From assembly GCA_965240325.2 (NCBI GenBank), contig OZ251233.1:2232001-2296000 (forward strand): a stretch of 64,000 nucleotides of DNA. The letters run 5' to 3'. The position numbers were made by a program, and so were the translations under genes. Shown here piece after piece: positions 22,962 to 33,190 of the stretch (position 1 is its first letter; the number at the start of each line of letters is the position of its first letter). Under the pieces are notes generated by a model. That model was not told where the DNA came from, ran no database searches, and worked only from the letters and a program-made list of their open reading frames with translations. The DNA comes from Rebecca billardiae RCC1528. Lineage: Eukaryota > Haptophyta.

Positions 22962-25900
22962 ATGGCGGCCTCCGGCCGCGCGCGCCCGCGGCGGGGCGAG
23001 CTGCGCGGGCTGCAGGCGCTCGTGCTGGTCGGCTCGGTTGCGCTACTCGTGGACTACCTCCTGGCCGCGCTCGTGCTGCGCCGGGTGCTGCCCGCGCGCC
23101 GCGCGCCGCCGCACGGCGCGGCGCCAGCGCGCGGCGCTCCGCGGGCTGGCGGCGGCGCCGACGCGGCGTCGGCGCTGCTCGAGCGCGTCGCGCGCCCGCG
23201 GCTCGAGTCGGTGCTGGCGGCGCCGTCCGAGCTGCGCATCTACGTGTACCCGCTCCCCGCCGCCTTCAACGAGGCCGCGCTCCGCGCGCTCGAGTCTGCG
23301 CCCGCAGACGTGCGCGCGTGGTACCCCCCCCTTCGGGTGGAGGTGGATGTGCACGAGGCGCTGCTGCGCTCGGCGTCGCGCACGCGCGATCCGGAGGAGG
23401 CCGACCTGTTCTACGTCCCCGTGTACGCATCGGCGCACATCCTCGTCGACAACGGCGAGCACGGCGTCGACTGGCCCGAGGGCAACCGCGCGCGCGCGAT
23501 CGCGTTTGTCCAGCGCGCGCTCGAGCACGTCGCGGGTGTCGCGCCGCACTTCAACGCGTCGGGCGGGCGCGACCACGTGCTCACGCTGTCGTACGACTTT
23601 GGGCGGTGCCTCACGCACGTCCCCGCGCTCGCCGCCGACGGCGTGGGCCCGCGCCTCGCCCGCCACGCCATCGTGCTGTCGATGTTTGCCGACGGCGCGC
23701 GCGCGCCGGGCGGCCGCTGCCACGCGCACGGCCAGGACGTGGTGATCCCGCCGCGCGTCGAGGCGGCGCGGCTGCCCGACGCGGCGGCGGTGCGCGGCAG
23801 CGCGCGGAACGAGACGCTCCTCTACTTCCGCGGGCGCACCAAGGCGTACCTCCCCGCCGCGCGCAGGCACGACCCGGTCGGCGCCGACTGCTACCGTGGG
23901 CGCGCGGAGCCGGCCAACGCGTGCGGCGCCGTGTACTCGGCCGGCGTGCGGCAGCTGGTGGTGGCGCTGCACGCGGGCAGGGCGGGGTTCGAGGTGAGCT
24001 CGACGACGGACGCGCAGGTGCGCAAGTCGGCGCAGTCGCACGCCGACGCCTCCGCCGCGATGCTGCGCGCGCGCCACTGCCTGTGCGCCGCGGGCCTCGC
24101 GCCCTGGTCGCCCCGCCTCGTCGAGGCTCTGGCGCATGGCTGCACGCCGCTCTTCACGTCGCTCTCGCCGCCGGCGGAGCTGCTGCCGTTCGGCGAGCTG
24201 GTGGACTGGCGCGCGCTCTCCGACCGCGTGGACGCGTCCGAGCTCGCCGCGCTCCCCGCCGCGCTCGCCGCGCTGCGCGCGCGCGAGGGCGCGCCGACGG
24301 CGCCGCAGCTCGGCCTCGCGTCCTCCCTGATGCGCTACAGGGGGCCTGGGCCGTCGGCGTCGGCGTCGGCGGCGGGCAGGGCGCGCGGGCTGGACGCGCA
24401 CGCGCTGATCGAGTACTCGCTGCGCCCGCGCGCCGCGTGCGCCCGCGTGCGCATGCGGCACGACGCCACCCTCGCGCGCGCGCTCGCCCTGCACCGCGCG
24501 GAGCTGCGGGCTGAGGAGGCGGCGCGCGCGGAGCAGGCGCGCGCGCTGCCGCCCGAGCCGCCGCCGCCGCCGTTCCGCTGGGCGGCGCCCGGCGCGTCGG
24601 TGGACGGCGTGGGCGCGCGCTCCGACGTGGGCGGCCCCGGCGGCGGCCTCGGCGGGCCGCACGGCCTCAAGCTGTACGTGTACGCGCTGCCCTCGGAGTA
24701 CAACCGCGCATTCGTGGCCTCCAACCCTAAGTGCTCCTCGCACATGTTCAGCTGGGACGTGTACCTGCACGCGCGGCTGATGGCGGACGGCGGGGAGGAG
24801 GGGCTGGCGACGGGCGTGCGCACGGAGAACGCCTCCGAGGCCGACCTCTTCTTCGTGCCCGTGTACACGATGTGCAACTTCAACGCGTGCGCGCGGCCGC
24901 GCGCGCGCTCCACGCGGCCTCGCGCCGCGCGCGCCCACACGCGCGCCCCCGCCGCGCGCGCGGCGCGCTCGCGCCGCAGGCGCGGGCTGGCGATGCAGGA
25001 GCTGTCGCGGCCGCTCGTCGAGGGCGCGATCGCGTACATCGCCTCGGCCCACCCGTGGTGGGCGCGGCACGGCGGGCGCGACCACGTGTTTGCGCTGCCC
25101 GGCGACTACGGCGGCTGCTTCACGTATCGGCGCGCGCCAAGCAATTCCATCCCGAGGGCGCTGCGCTCGTCGGTGCTGCTGCAGACGTACGGCGAGGTGG
25201 GGCGGCCGTGCTACGCGGGCGCGGCGGCGACGGTCGTCGTGCCCGCCGTCGCGTCCAACGTCGCGTTCCGCGCGAGCGCGCGCGGCGTGCGGCCGCGTAC
25301 CACTCTCGCCTACTTCCGAGGCGACTGCCACGAGCTGGGCGGCGGCGGCGGCGGCGGCGCGGCGGCCGAGGGCGGCGGCGGCGGCGGGGGCAACGGCTCG
25401 GCGGCGGGGGGCGGCGAGGCGGGCGCGCGCTGGTCGGCGGACGCGTACACCGCGGGCCTCGCGCGCCAGCTCTTCTCCGCGCGCGCGCAGCTCGTGCGGC
25501 ACTGGGCGGGGCGCGACCCGCGCGTGCGCATCGAGTGCGGCCGCGCCTCGCGCCAGCAGTACCTGCTCGAGATGGCGCAGTCGACGTTCTGCCTCGCGCC
25601 GAGGGGGTGGGCGCCGTGGTCGGCGCGGCTCTTCGAGGCGCTCGAGGTGGGGTGCATCCCCGTGCTCCTCGCCGACGGCATCGTCCTCCCGTTCGCGCAG
25701 ACCATCGACTGGTCCTCCATCGCCGTCGTGCTGCCAGAGGGCCGCGTGGACGCGTTGCTCGACCATCTCGAGGCGATCTCGCCCGAGCGCGTGCGCAGGA
25801 TGCAGGGCGCGCTCGCGGCGCTGCGCCCGTCGCTGCTCTTCTCGTGGCCTCCCGCGCCGTGCGACGCGTACGAGCTCACCCTGCTCTCGCTCGCGAGGCT

Positions 25901-27062
25901 GCTGCCGCGCGTCTCCGCGCGCGGCGGCTCGGCCACGCGCGAGTTTGTGCGCGAGCGGAGCGCGCGCGTCGCCGCGCGCCGCGCGGCCGCGGGCGGCGCG
26001 CAACACGGCGGCGGCGGCGGCGCAGCAGCCGGCGGCGGGGGCGGCTCGGAAGACGCCGTGGCGGCGGCCGCGGCGGCGGCCGAGGCCGAGGCCGAGGCGG
26101 GCGCGGACGCCGAGGCAGGCGGCGCGGCGGATGCGGGCGCGCAGCGTGGCTCGCGCGCGACGCCCGATGCCTCCGCTGCGCGGCCCGCGCCGGGCGCGCG
26201 TGGCGCCGCGGCGGAGCCGCCGGCCCCCGCGCGCGCCGCGCCCGCGGCCAGCGGCGCGTCGGAGCCGGGCGCGCCCCCCTCCTCCGCCTCCGGCGTGCTC
26301 GAGCTCGTGCTCCTGTACGGCTCGAGCTGCACGGGCAAGAGCGTCGCGGCCCGGGCGCTGGCGTCCTTCCTGGCCGAGGGCGGGCTGCCCGCGCGCGCGC
26401 TCGAGGCGGACGCGCTCATCCCGGGCGCGCTGTACGCGGAGCGGCGGCGGGCGGAGGAGGGCGGCGCGCTGCACCGCGCGCTCGAGCGCGCGCTCGGCGA
26501 GGCCGGCGCCCGCCCGCCGCCGCTCGACGCGCTGAGCGACGTGCGCGTGCAGAGCGAGGCGACGGCGGCCGTGCAGCTGCGCGCGCTCACCCACCTGCTG
26601 CCCGAGCTGTGGGCGGCGCACGCGCGCCCGCTCGGCGGTGGCGCGTGCCGCGCGCTCGTGGTGGTGAGCACGTGCAGCTTCCTGCCGCTGCCGCCCGGCG
26701 CGCGTGCCGAGCGGCCGGGGCCACTCGGCTGGCTGCGCGCGGCGCTGCGCGCTGAGCACGGGCTGGCGCTGCGCATCACGCCGATCGGCATCGAGATCGG
26801 GCACAAGGAGCACCTCAGGGCGCTCGAGCGCGAGCGCGGCTTCTTCGACGAGGGCATGCGCGCCGCGTTCGCCGAGCTTCAGCGCGCGTACCAGGCGAAT
26901 TACTCGGACGCGGGCGTCGCGCTGCGGCTCAAGCAGTGGGGGCCGCGCTCCGGCTTCGAGAAGCACCCGAAGCACCCATTCGCGCGCGTGCGCACGGGGC
27001 TGCTCGAGCGGCTGCGCGGGCCGGGCGCGTGCGGCGCGGCCGCCGCCGACGCCGCGGCGTGA
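22962..27062 (+). CDS. Double exostosin (GT47) protein with C-terminal P-loop domain
   Basis: Exons 22962-24886 and 24980-27062, 1335 residues. The N-terminus has one hydrophobic helix (LVLVGSVALLVDYLLAALVL), a type II Golgi anchor. Two GT47 modules follow: residues about 90-470 (LRIYVYPLPAAFNE, EADLFYVPVY, GGRDHVLTLSYDFG) and about 565-1000 (LKLYVYALPSEYNR, EADLFFVPVYTMCNFN, GGRDHVFALPGDYGG, FCLAPRGWAPWSARLFEALE, VGCIPVLLADGI). After an Ala/Gly linker, residues about 1080-1335 hold a P-loop domain (LYGSSCTGKSVAARAL) resembling small-molecule kinases. The 93-nt intron is GT-AG, stop-free and in frame. It interrupts TMCNFNA, and removing it restores homology. In the first module the segment before the second Asp/Glu motif is degenerate (GCTPLF instead of GCIPV), so it may be inactive. 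Confidence 0.82.
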   Translation: MAASGRARPRRGELRGLQALVLVGSVALLVDYLLAALVLRRVLPARRAPPHGAAPARGAPRAGGGADAASALLERVARPRLESVLAAPSELRIYVYPLPAAFNEAALRALESAPADVRAWYPPLRVEVDVHEALLRSASRTRDPEEADLFYVPVYASAHILVDNGEHGVDWPEGNRARAIAFVQRALEHVAGVAPHFNASGGRDHVLTLSYDFGRCLTHVPALAADGVGPRLARHAIVLSMFADGARAPGGRCHAHGQDVVIPPRVEAARLPDAAAVRGSARNETLLYFRGRTKAYLPAARRHDPVGADCYRGRAEPANACGAVYSAGVRQLVVALHAGRAGFEVSSTTDAQVRKSAQSHADASAAMLRARHCLCAAGLAPWSPRLVEALAHGCTPLFTSLSPPAELLPFGELVDWRALSDRVDASELAALPAALAALRAREGAPTAPQLGLASSLMRYRGPGPSASASAAGRARGLDAHALIEYSLRPRAACARVRMRHDATLARALALHRAELRAEEAARAEQARALPPEPPPPPFRWAAPGASVDGVGARSDVGGPGGGLGGPHGLKLYVYALPSEYNRAFVASNPKCSSHMFSWDVYLHARLMADGGEEGLATGVRTENASEADLFFVPVYTMCNFNACARPRARSTRPRAARAHTRAPAARAARSRRRRGLAMQELSRPLVEGAIAYIASAHPWWARHGGRDHVFALPGDYGGCFTYRRAPSNSIPRALRSSVLLQTYGEVGRPCYAGAAATVVVPAVASNVAFRASARGVRPRTTLAYFRGDCHELGGGGGGGAAAEGGGGGGGNGSAAGGGEAGARWSADAYTAGLARQLFSARAQLVRHWAGRDPRVRIECGRASRQQYLLEMAQSTFCLAPRGWAPWSARLFEALEVGCIPVLLADGIVLPFAQTIDWSSIAVVLPEGRVDALLDHLEAISPERVRRMQGALAALRPSLLFSWPPAPCDAYELTLLSLARLLPRVSARGGSATREFVRERSARVAARRAAAGGAQHGGGGGAAAGGGGGSEDAVAAAAAAAEAEAEAGADAEAGGAADAGAQRGSRATPDASAARPAPGARGAAAEPPAPARAAPAASGASEPGAPPSSASGVLELVLLYGSSCTGKSVAARALASFLAEGGLPARALEADALIPGALYAERRRAEEGGALHRALERALGEAGARPPPLDALSDVRVQSEATAAVQLRALTHLLPELWAAHARPLGGGACRALVVVSTCSFLPLPPGARAERPGPLGWLRAALRAEHGLALRITPIGIEIGHKEHLRALERERGFFDEGMRAAFAELQRAYQANYSDAGVALRLKQWGPRSGFEKHPKHPFARVRTGLLERLRGPGACGAAAADAAA

Positions 27063-27295
27063 GGGGCGCGTGCGCAGGGCCAAGAGCCAAGACAGGGCTC
27101 GGATGGGCGCCAAGGCGCCATGCTGACGACTGCACACTGGGGCAGCCATCGTGAAAATCCGCGGCAGTGGGCAGTCTGAAACACTCAGCCGCCTCTCCGG
27201 CCGCGAGCCGGAGCCCGGAGCGCGGCGGCGCCGCCGGTCGTTGTCTCCCGGGGGTCGAACTCGGCGCGGCCCTGCGCGGGGGCCGGCGCACGCGC

Positions 27296-27960
27296 ATGTT
27301 CTTCTTCCAGGCGTCGACGAGGCTAGAGGCGGACAGCACCGTCGAGATCGTGCAGCACATCCGCTGCTCCGGCGCGACGTGGAACCACGAGCCCGGCGAG
27401 GAGGTGCCGCGCAAGATTGCAAACCGAGTCGGTGCGCGCGCGCGCGCCGCTCCGCCCGCCGCAGCCCTTGGCCGAGCCGCGGCCGGGCGAGGTATGCACG
27501 CGGCGCGCACTCACGTGCATGCACCGGCGCCGCCCGCTCTCGCGCCCGCCCCGCCCGCCTCGTAGACGAGGAGTACTGGACGCAATTCCTGAGCGCGGTG
27601 CAGCCGCTCGGCAGCTCGCTCTTCTTGCTCGCCTGGGCGGAGTCGTTCATGATGGCGGCGGCGCTGGCGCTGATTACCACGCTCTTTATGGTGGGGCAGC
27701 CGGTGGCCGCGCTCGTCGGCACGCTGGGCATGCTCGCGGTCTACGCCGGCGTGAACGTGCTCGTGACGACGCGCGTGCGGAGGCAGGCGGCGTCCTTCTG
27801 CGAGAAGCACGGCCCCGAGCTGCGGGCCGTCGGGCTGCGGCTCACGGCGCACACGGACAGATGGCAATTCGCGATCACGCGCATGGAGCTGTGGCTGGAG
27901 ATCGAGATCGAGATGGCCCTGGAGGCAGCGGTCTACGGCGACTTGGCTTCACGCACATGA
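27296..27960 (+). CDS. Small two-helix membrane protein, unknown
   Basis: Exons 27296-27431 and 27566-27960 give 176 residues; the 134-nt intron is GTGCGC...TAG, phase 1. The soluble first part contains VEIVQHIRCSGATWNHEPGE. After the splice, DEEYWTQFLSAVQ leads into two hydrophobic segments (LFLLAWAESFMMAAALALIT and VAALVGTLGMLAVYAGVNVL), followed by a charged amphipathic tail (ELWLEIEIEMALEAA). No family recognised. It lies 233 bp downstream of the GT47 gene in the same direction. The start at the MFFFQ methionine is the first in-frame ATG; a further 5' exon is possible. Confidence 0.58.
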
Positions 27961-29092
27961 TACTGTATAGATGCGGCATGATGACTACATGATTTGATGA
28001 TGATGGTTACTGTAATGCCGGTCGGGCCTCACCACGCGGTACCCACCGACGCACCGTGCACGGTGCTGTGCAGCCCTGCGCCCCGTGCTCATTCCGAGGC
28101 CCATCAGCCTCAGGCCGACCGTGTAGCAGCGGCGAGCAGTAGCACTCTGCGGGGCACGATGCGCCGCCGCGCCGGCGGCGCTGGGGCGCGCTGGCGCGCT
28201 CGCGGGTCGGCTGGATAGTGGATAGGCCTCGGCTGGACCTGGTCAGTCATCACAGTGACGCCGCGCACGCGTCATACTGTCACAGTCATTGTCCGAGTGC
28301 CCAGCTGACACTGCCCGGGCACTGGCCCACCGTCGGTAATTAACGCTCGGGCAGGACTGCGCTCATCAGTTAGTGGGGGACCTCAGAGCTCCGACCGACC
28401 GTTACACTCTCGGGTGCCACACTGATCTCCCGAAATCTCTTAGCATCAACTATCACACGGGTATTTACTTGGACGAACTAGTTAGTAGGCGTTAAGGCTT
28501 AATTCCAGGGTGTAGAATCCGCCTGTGCCAATTTCAGACTGCCAAAATGTGATCTAGACGGTGCGATTCTGGTGCAAATAGCGAGATCACCTTGGAGATC
28601 GTGTATCTCCCCTACTAATGTTGCCGAGATCGCGTCGAGATTGAGGTCGTATATCTCCAGTATGTGACATTTTTTCGCAAAACTTGTCAGCGTGACCCCA
28701 GCTCATTTATTCAGGCGAATATTGACATCCCGAAGTTTGAGAGCCTCATCTCAAGACGACAGGAAGTTGGATTTTGGGCCACGCACCCCCCAGTGGGGCT
28801 CTGACCCCTCTACTCATCAGTCAGTGACAGCAGACGCGTATAAGCAGTATCACGACTCGTCAGTCATCATATGATGAATCGTGAGTCACATCAGTGATCA
28901 GTTAGGGTAGCAGTCGGTCAAGACTCAATGACAATAATAAGTCAGCAGCATCACAATCAGCAGCTGGCAGCAGTCTGACGTCTCACGAGTTGTTCAGTCA
29001 CTGACTGACGCCTGACGGTGTCCTAGACCTAGTTACTGTACGCGCTGTACTGTCCTCCTTGCGGCTGCGACCGTCACCGGCCAGGCGGCCAG
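27961..29092. other. Intergenic, no supported gene
   Basis: Less GC-rich than the surroundings. Contains near-repeats of a GAGATCG...TATCTCC motif between 28580 and 28665, together suggesting a short degenerate repeat. No ORF shows coding character; no tRNA-like B box was seen. Confidence 0.5.
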
Positions 29093-29501
29093 CATAAAGG
29101 ATGGCCGCTTCTGAACCTGTGATGGAGGCCCTTCCGCACGCGCCCGTGCGCGGCGACGGGTGGGGTGCGGGGCTGGCGGGCGTCGGGCGGTCGCCTCGAG
29201 AGGGTCGAGGAGTCCCCCGCCCAAGCGAGGGCCACCGCCTCAGTCAGCCTCTCCGCGTCGCGCGCGTCGTCGGCGCGCGGGTGCTTTCGAGCCCTTGTGA
29301 AGGCACGCCGAGGTACGAGCAGTCGGCCACAGTGCGCTGATGCGGCCGCGGCCACTGGCGGAGCAGCCGCCAGCTCTCGCCCTTTTCTCAGTTCTTGAAG
29401 AACGGATTTGTTCTGCTCAAGTTTGTGGTACACGACTTGAGACTGGTGGCTTGCCTTTCACCTTCGGTACCAGACGTGGCGCGAAGCGGTCATCCTTTAT
29501 G
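29093..29501. mobile_element. Possible MITE with 19-bp inverted ends
   Basis: Ends CATAAAGGATGGCCGCTTC (29093-29111) and its inverted partner (29483-29501) differ at one base. The 409-bp interval has no coding signal. No clear target duplication is visible. It ends 38 bp upstream of the aldo/keto reductase start, so it may form part of that promoter. Confidence 0.4.
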
Positions 29502-29539
29502 ATGGCTGCCGCGCGGGCTCGGCGGGATTAGGGTGGAGC

Positions 29540-30451
29540 ATGGTCGCCCCCGCCCTGCTGGTGCTGTGCGCTGCGAGCGCGGCTGTCAGCCCGGCGTCGT
29601 CGACGGGCATGGCACGCCGGCTGATCTACGGCACTGCCTGGAAGAAGGAGCGCACGACGGAACTCGTCGTGCAGGCGCTGCGCGCGGGCTTCCGCGCGGT
29701 GGACACCGCGTGCCAGCCGCGGCACTACCACGAGGCTGGCGTGGGCGAAGCGCTCGCGATCGTGGCCGAGCAGGATGGGCTGAAGCGTGAGGAGATCTTC
29801 CTGCAGACCAAGTACACGCCCGAGCGCGGGCAGGACGCGTCGTCCATCCCGTACGACCCGTCCCTGCCGCTGGGCGAGCAGGTGCGCGCCTCGTTTGGCG
29901 CGTCGCTCGCCAACCTGCGCACGGACTACGTCGACTCGCTGCTGCTGCACTCGCCGCTTGAGACGCTGGACGAGACGGTGGAGGCGTGGCGCGCGATGGA
30001 GGCGCTCGTGCGCGACGGCGCGTGCCGGCAGATCGGCATCTCCAACCTGTACGAGCTGGGCGCGCTGCAGCAGCTGTGCGAGGCCGTGGCCGTGCCGCCC
30101 GCGGTCGTGCAGAACCGGCTGTACGCGGACACGGCGTACGACGCACAGCTGCGCGAGTGGTGCCACGCGCGCGGCATCGGCACGCAGACGTTCTGGACGC
30201 TCACCGCCAACCCCGAGGCGCTGCGCTCCGAGCCCGTCCGCGCCATCAGCGCCTCGCGCGGCTGCAGCGCGCAGCAAGCCTTCTTCCTGTACGTGCTCGG
30301 CCTCGGCGCCACGCCGCTCACAGGCACCACCTCGGCCGCGCACATGCGCGACGACCTCGACGTGCTCAGCATGGCTCCGCTGGCCGTGGACGAGCTCGAG
30401 GCAGTCTCCGAATGGCTGGCGCGGCATGCGGCGGAGGCAGGGACGGTGTAG
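29540..30451 (+). CDS. Aldo/keto reductase
   Basis: Single exon, 303 residues, the usual AKR length. NAD(P)H-dependent (beta/alpha)8-barrel reductase of carbonyls. All four catalytic-tetrad residues are in place: Asp55 in FRAVDTAC, Tyr63 in HYHEAGVG, Lys91 in FLQTKYTP and His137 in SLLLHSPL. The nucleotide-binding half has IGISNLYELGALQQL and PPAVVQNRLYAD. Residues 1-22 could be a signal peptide (LLVLCAASAAVSPAS), so the product may be targeted to the ER or plastid. The C-terminal cofactor loop (TPLTGTTSAAHM) is of the general type and does not identify the substrate. Confidence 0.9.
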   Translation: MVAPALLVLCAASAAVSPASSTGMARRLIYGTAWKKERTTELVVQALRAGFRAVDTACQPRHYHEAGVGEALAIVAEQDGLKREEIFLQTKYTPERGQDASSIPYDPSLPLGEQVRASFGASLANLRTDYVDSLLLHSPLETLDETVEAWRAMEALVRDGACRQIGISNLYELGALQQLCEAVAVPPAVVQNRLYADTAYDAQLREWCHARGIGTQTFWTLTANPEALRSEPVRAISASRGCSAQQAFFLYVLGLGATPLTGTTSAAHMRDDLDVLSMAPLAVDELEAVSEWLARHAAEAGTV

Positions 30452-31852
30452 TTTCTGATGATGCACTTACTCGGTCGCAGCCGGGCGTGAGTCGGGCTGC
30501 TGCTTCATCCATCACGTCCACGACGACTCGACGAGTACGACCACGAGTCCATCATCGTCAGTCGTCACGACTACTCTATATATACCGTTGCTCTGTCACG
30601 ACGTCGTCGTCGGATGTGATCGCCCGAGTCACTAGACAATAATATATATATGTATTAAATATATTATTGCTGCTATGATATATAGCTACTACCCGCCAGT
30701 ACTCACTGTTACTCGCTATATATATACGTACTGCTATCTATATATATAATTATAATTGCGGCCGTCCTGGCGCGGGTCCACCGCGCCGTCAGGCGTCCCG
30801 CCGACTCGGCGTCCTGACGAGACTCGAGAGCAGCAGTGACGACGAGCGACGCGATACGTACTTCTGCTTGACGATATATCGCGATTCCGCCCCGCTAACG
30901 CTTCGGTGACTGCTCGTCAATCATGAATATAACTCGCTTGCCGGGCGGACTGAAACTCGGCCACTACAGAGTGGCGACTGCTACTCGGGCCCGCCAGGCC
31001 CAGCCAGGGGCAGGTAGTTACGGCCCGTTATCAGCCGCCCGGCCCCGGGCCTGCCGCCGCCGCGGTGCCCGCCAGCCCGCGGCCGGGCGCGACCGGCGCG
31101 AGCCGCGTTGACTACGACCGCGCATCGAGTCACTAACTACCGCCGCGTGATTGCCGCGGCGGCCGCCGTCTGAGTCAGCAGCAATAAACTTAAAGTAGAA
31201 CAGTACAAACCGTGACACGCGCCCGAGTGAGACAGCGCGCCTGATGCCGCCTGTCAATGTCATTGCCATCGGTTACCGGCTACCGCGGGCGGGCCTTCGG
31301 AGGCATCCGCCGAACTTGCCAACTCCTAAGGCAATAAATAATAACTCTACTCTATCTGAGTCTCTCTCGGCTCTCTCTTATTTGCTGACTCTCCGTCGAT
31401 CAGTCTCACAGTCACTGAGTCACTCACTGAGTCACAGTCTTCGGAGTCCGTGCTGACCGTGCTCTCTTATGACTGATTGACTCTCTCGTCTCTCTGTCTC
31501 TCTCTATTATGCATGCGCATCCGAGAATGCTCGCTGCGTTATGCTGCGAGTGCGCGCATATATCATCATCAATGATCATCATCATCGTCGATCTGCGACT
31601 GCGTGCTGCGATCAGTGAATCACTCCGACTCGCGCACGCCTCGGACGACAAGAGACGACAGCCTGGCGGCGCGGGCCTAGTCGCACGCGCCGACTGCCAC
31701 GGACCGCGTGACGAGCGGCCCCTCGCGGCCGGCGACCGCGGCGGCCGCCGGGCGTCGGCCGATACGTTCTCATGTCACCGATGGCCGCCGCCGATCCCGG
31801 ATCCGCGAACGACGCCGGACTCGCCGGAGCGCCGGAGCGGGAGAGCGCCTCG
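30452..31852. other. Intergenic between convergent genes, AT-rich repeats
   Basis: Holds TA-rich patches at about 30570-30760 and a CT/TC-rich patch at about 31340-31500. No coding signal. It separates the 3' ends of the aldo/keto reductase (plus) and HydE (minus). Confidence 0.6.
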
Positions 31853-33190
31853 TCATGGGCTGGGCGTCGCGCCCGCCGACGAGCGCGCCTGCTGCTCCCA
31901 GTAGTGCACCGGGTCGCCCCACTCGCCCCACGCGATCTCCTTGCCCGCGGTGCGCACGCGCAGCTCGAGGCAGCCGCGGCACTGCGTCGCGGTCTCGTCG
32001 AGGCACGGCTTGCCCTCGTACAGCTGGTAGTTGGCGCGCGTGTCGGTGGGCGTGAGGATCGGCATCAGGATGTTAGCGCCGCGCCGCAGCGCGACCTCGC
32101 GCCCGTCGGCGCGGATGGCCTGGAGCGCGGTGGTCGCGGCAACGTTGACGTCGCCCATCGTCAGCCGCGCCAGCGCGACCATCCTGGTCGTGCGCTCGAA
32201 GACCCACTCCTTGTACCGCTCCTTGCTCCACCCCTTGGCCTGCAGCTCCTCCATAAACATCTCGCCGACCGGCGTGCCCGCCTCGTACACGTACGGGCCC
32301 ATGCCCACCATGTCGATGGACTCGCGGCGGAACCAGAGGAGGTCGCGCGCCTGGTCGGCGGTGGTCTGCGTGGGCAGCCCGATCATCACGCCCGTGCCCA
32401 GCTGGAACCCCAGCTCCTGCAGCTGCTTGAGGCAGCCCGCGCGCGTGTGCCACGAGTGCAGCTCGTCGGCTGGGTGGATGCGCGCGTACAGCTCGGGGTT
32501 GGACGTCTCGATGCGCAGCAGGTAGCGGTGCGCGCCCGCGTCGAGCAGCGCGCGGTAGTGCGTGAGCGGCAGCTCGCCCACCGAGAGCGCGACCCCCAGC
32601 CCTTTCCGGCCGCACGGCTGCGCCGGCCTGCCCGACGCCTCGTCCATCGCCGTGGTCTCGGCGCGGATCGTGCGGATCACGTCGCACAGGAAGTGCAGCC
32701 GCTTCTCGCTGAGCAGCTCGCCGCTCTGCAGCATCACGCTGCCGTACTGGTGCTCGTGCGCCCACTTGGCGATCTCCACGATGGCGTCCTTCTCCATCGT
32801 GTACCGCTTCACCTCCGCCATCTTCTTGCGGATGCCGCAGTAGCCGCAGTTCTTGCGGCACACGTTCGAGAACTCGATCAGCCCGCGGAAGTGGACCTTG
32901 CCCTTGTAGAAGCGGTCGGTCACGGAGTCAGCCTGCAGGTACAGCGCCTTGAGCAGCTTCTCGTCCGTCGACTCGAGCAGCGTCTCCAGCGCGGGCTGGT
33001 CGAGCTCGACCGTCTCACCCGGCTCGAGGCTTTCCTTGCCCACAAACGCGGCGAACGGGCGCGTGCGCGAGCGGATGACGTCGGGCGCGAGCGGCGGCAG
33101 CGGCGGCACGGCGAGCGAGCGGGTGCGGCCGGCGAGGCGCCACTTGAGCGCCTCGCGCGGCGCGCGGCGTGACCAGCCGGCGCGCAACAT
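31853..33190 (-). CDS. hydE: HydE, [FeFe]-hydrogenase maturase (radical SAM)
   Basis: Single exon, 445 residues. HydE is a radical SAM enzyme that, with HydG and HydF, builds the 2Fe subcluster of the [FeFe]-hydrogenase H-cluster and is linked to making its dithiomethylamine bridge. The radical SAM cysteines are Cys111, Cys115 and Cys118 in NVCRKNCGYCGI (CX3CX2C). Further HydE signatures are RYTMEKDAIVEIAKWAHEHQ, SVMLQSGELLS, LRIETSNPELYARIHP, GFQLGTGVMIGLPTQT and ANILMPILTPTDTRANYQLY. A Cys-x(7)-Cys pair (CLDETATQC) near the C-terminus may hold the second, non-essential cluster. Residues 1-45 are Arg-rich with almost no acidic residues, like a mitochondrial presequence, and lack a signal peptide. 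Biotin synthase is a relative but does not share these segments. Head to head with HydF, 296 bp apart. Confidence 0.95.
   Translation of the reverse strand: MLRAGWSRRAPREALKWRLAGRTRSLAVPPLPPLAPDVIRSRTRPFAAFVGKESLEPGETVELDQPALETLLESTDEKLLKALYLQADSVTDRFYKGKVHFRGLIEFSNVCRKNCGYCGIRKKMAEVKRYTMEKDAIVEIAKWAHEHQYGSVMLQSGELLSEKRLHFLCDVIRTIRAETTAMDEASGRPAQPCGRKGLGVALSVGELPLTHYRALLDAGAHRYLLRIETSNPELYARIHPADELHSWHTRAGCLKQLQELGFQLGTGVMIGLPTQTTADQARDLLWFRRESIDMVGMGPYVYEAGTPVGEMFMEELQAKGWSKERYKEWVFERTTRMVALARLTMGDVNVAATTALQAIRADGREVALRRGANILMPILTPTDTRANYQLYEGKPCLDETATQCRGCLELRVRTAGKEIAWGEWGDPVHYWEQQARSSAGATPSP

Noticed and set aside
20792-24514. A 1240-residue plus-strand ORF over the MFS gene
   Set aside because: Antisense shadow of the MFS transporter and another frame of the GT47 gene; Arg/Ala-rich and without domains. 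Long shadow ORFs are expected where stop codons are rare.
24887-24979. Excess of in-frame, stop-free introns (also 2287-2376, 6888-7004, 50799-50924, 57938-58048)
   Set aside because: Seven of 18 introns have a length divisible by three, close to the one-third expected by chance; lack of stops follows from high GC. It only matters as a trap for ORF-based annotation.
23043-27731. A 1562-residue minus-strand ORF
   Set aside because: Antisense of the GT47 gene; composition dominated by Arg, Ala, Gly and His.
27961-29092. Search for tRNA genes in the low-GC intergenic regions
   Set aside because: No B-box-like GGTTCGANTCC or cloverleaf was found by eye here or elsewhere in the window.
31853-33190. 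HydE as biotin synthase
   Set aside because: Lacks biotin synthase segments and shows HydE-specific ones; pairs with HydF and HydG.
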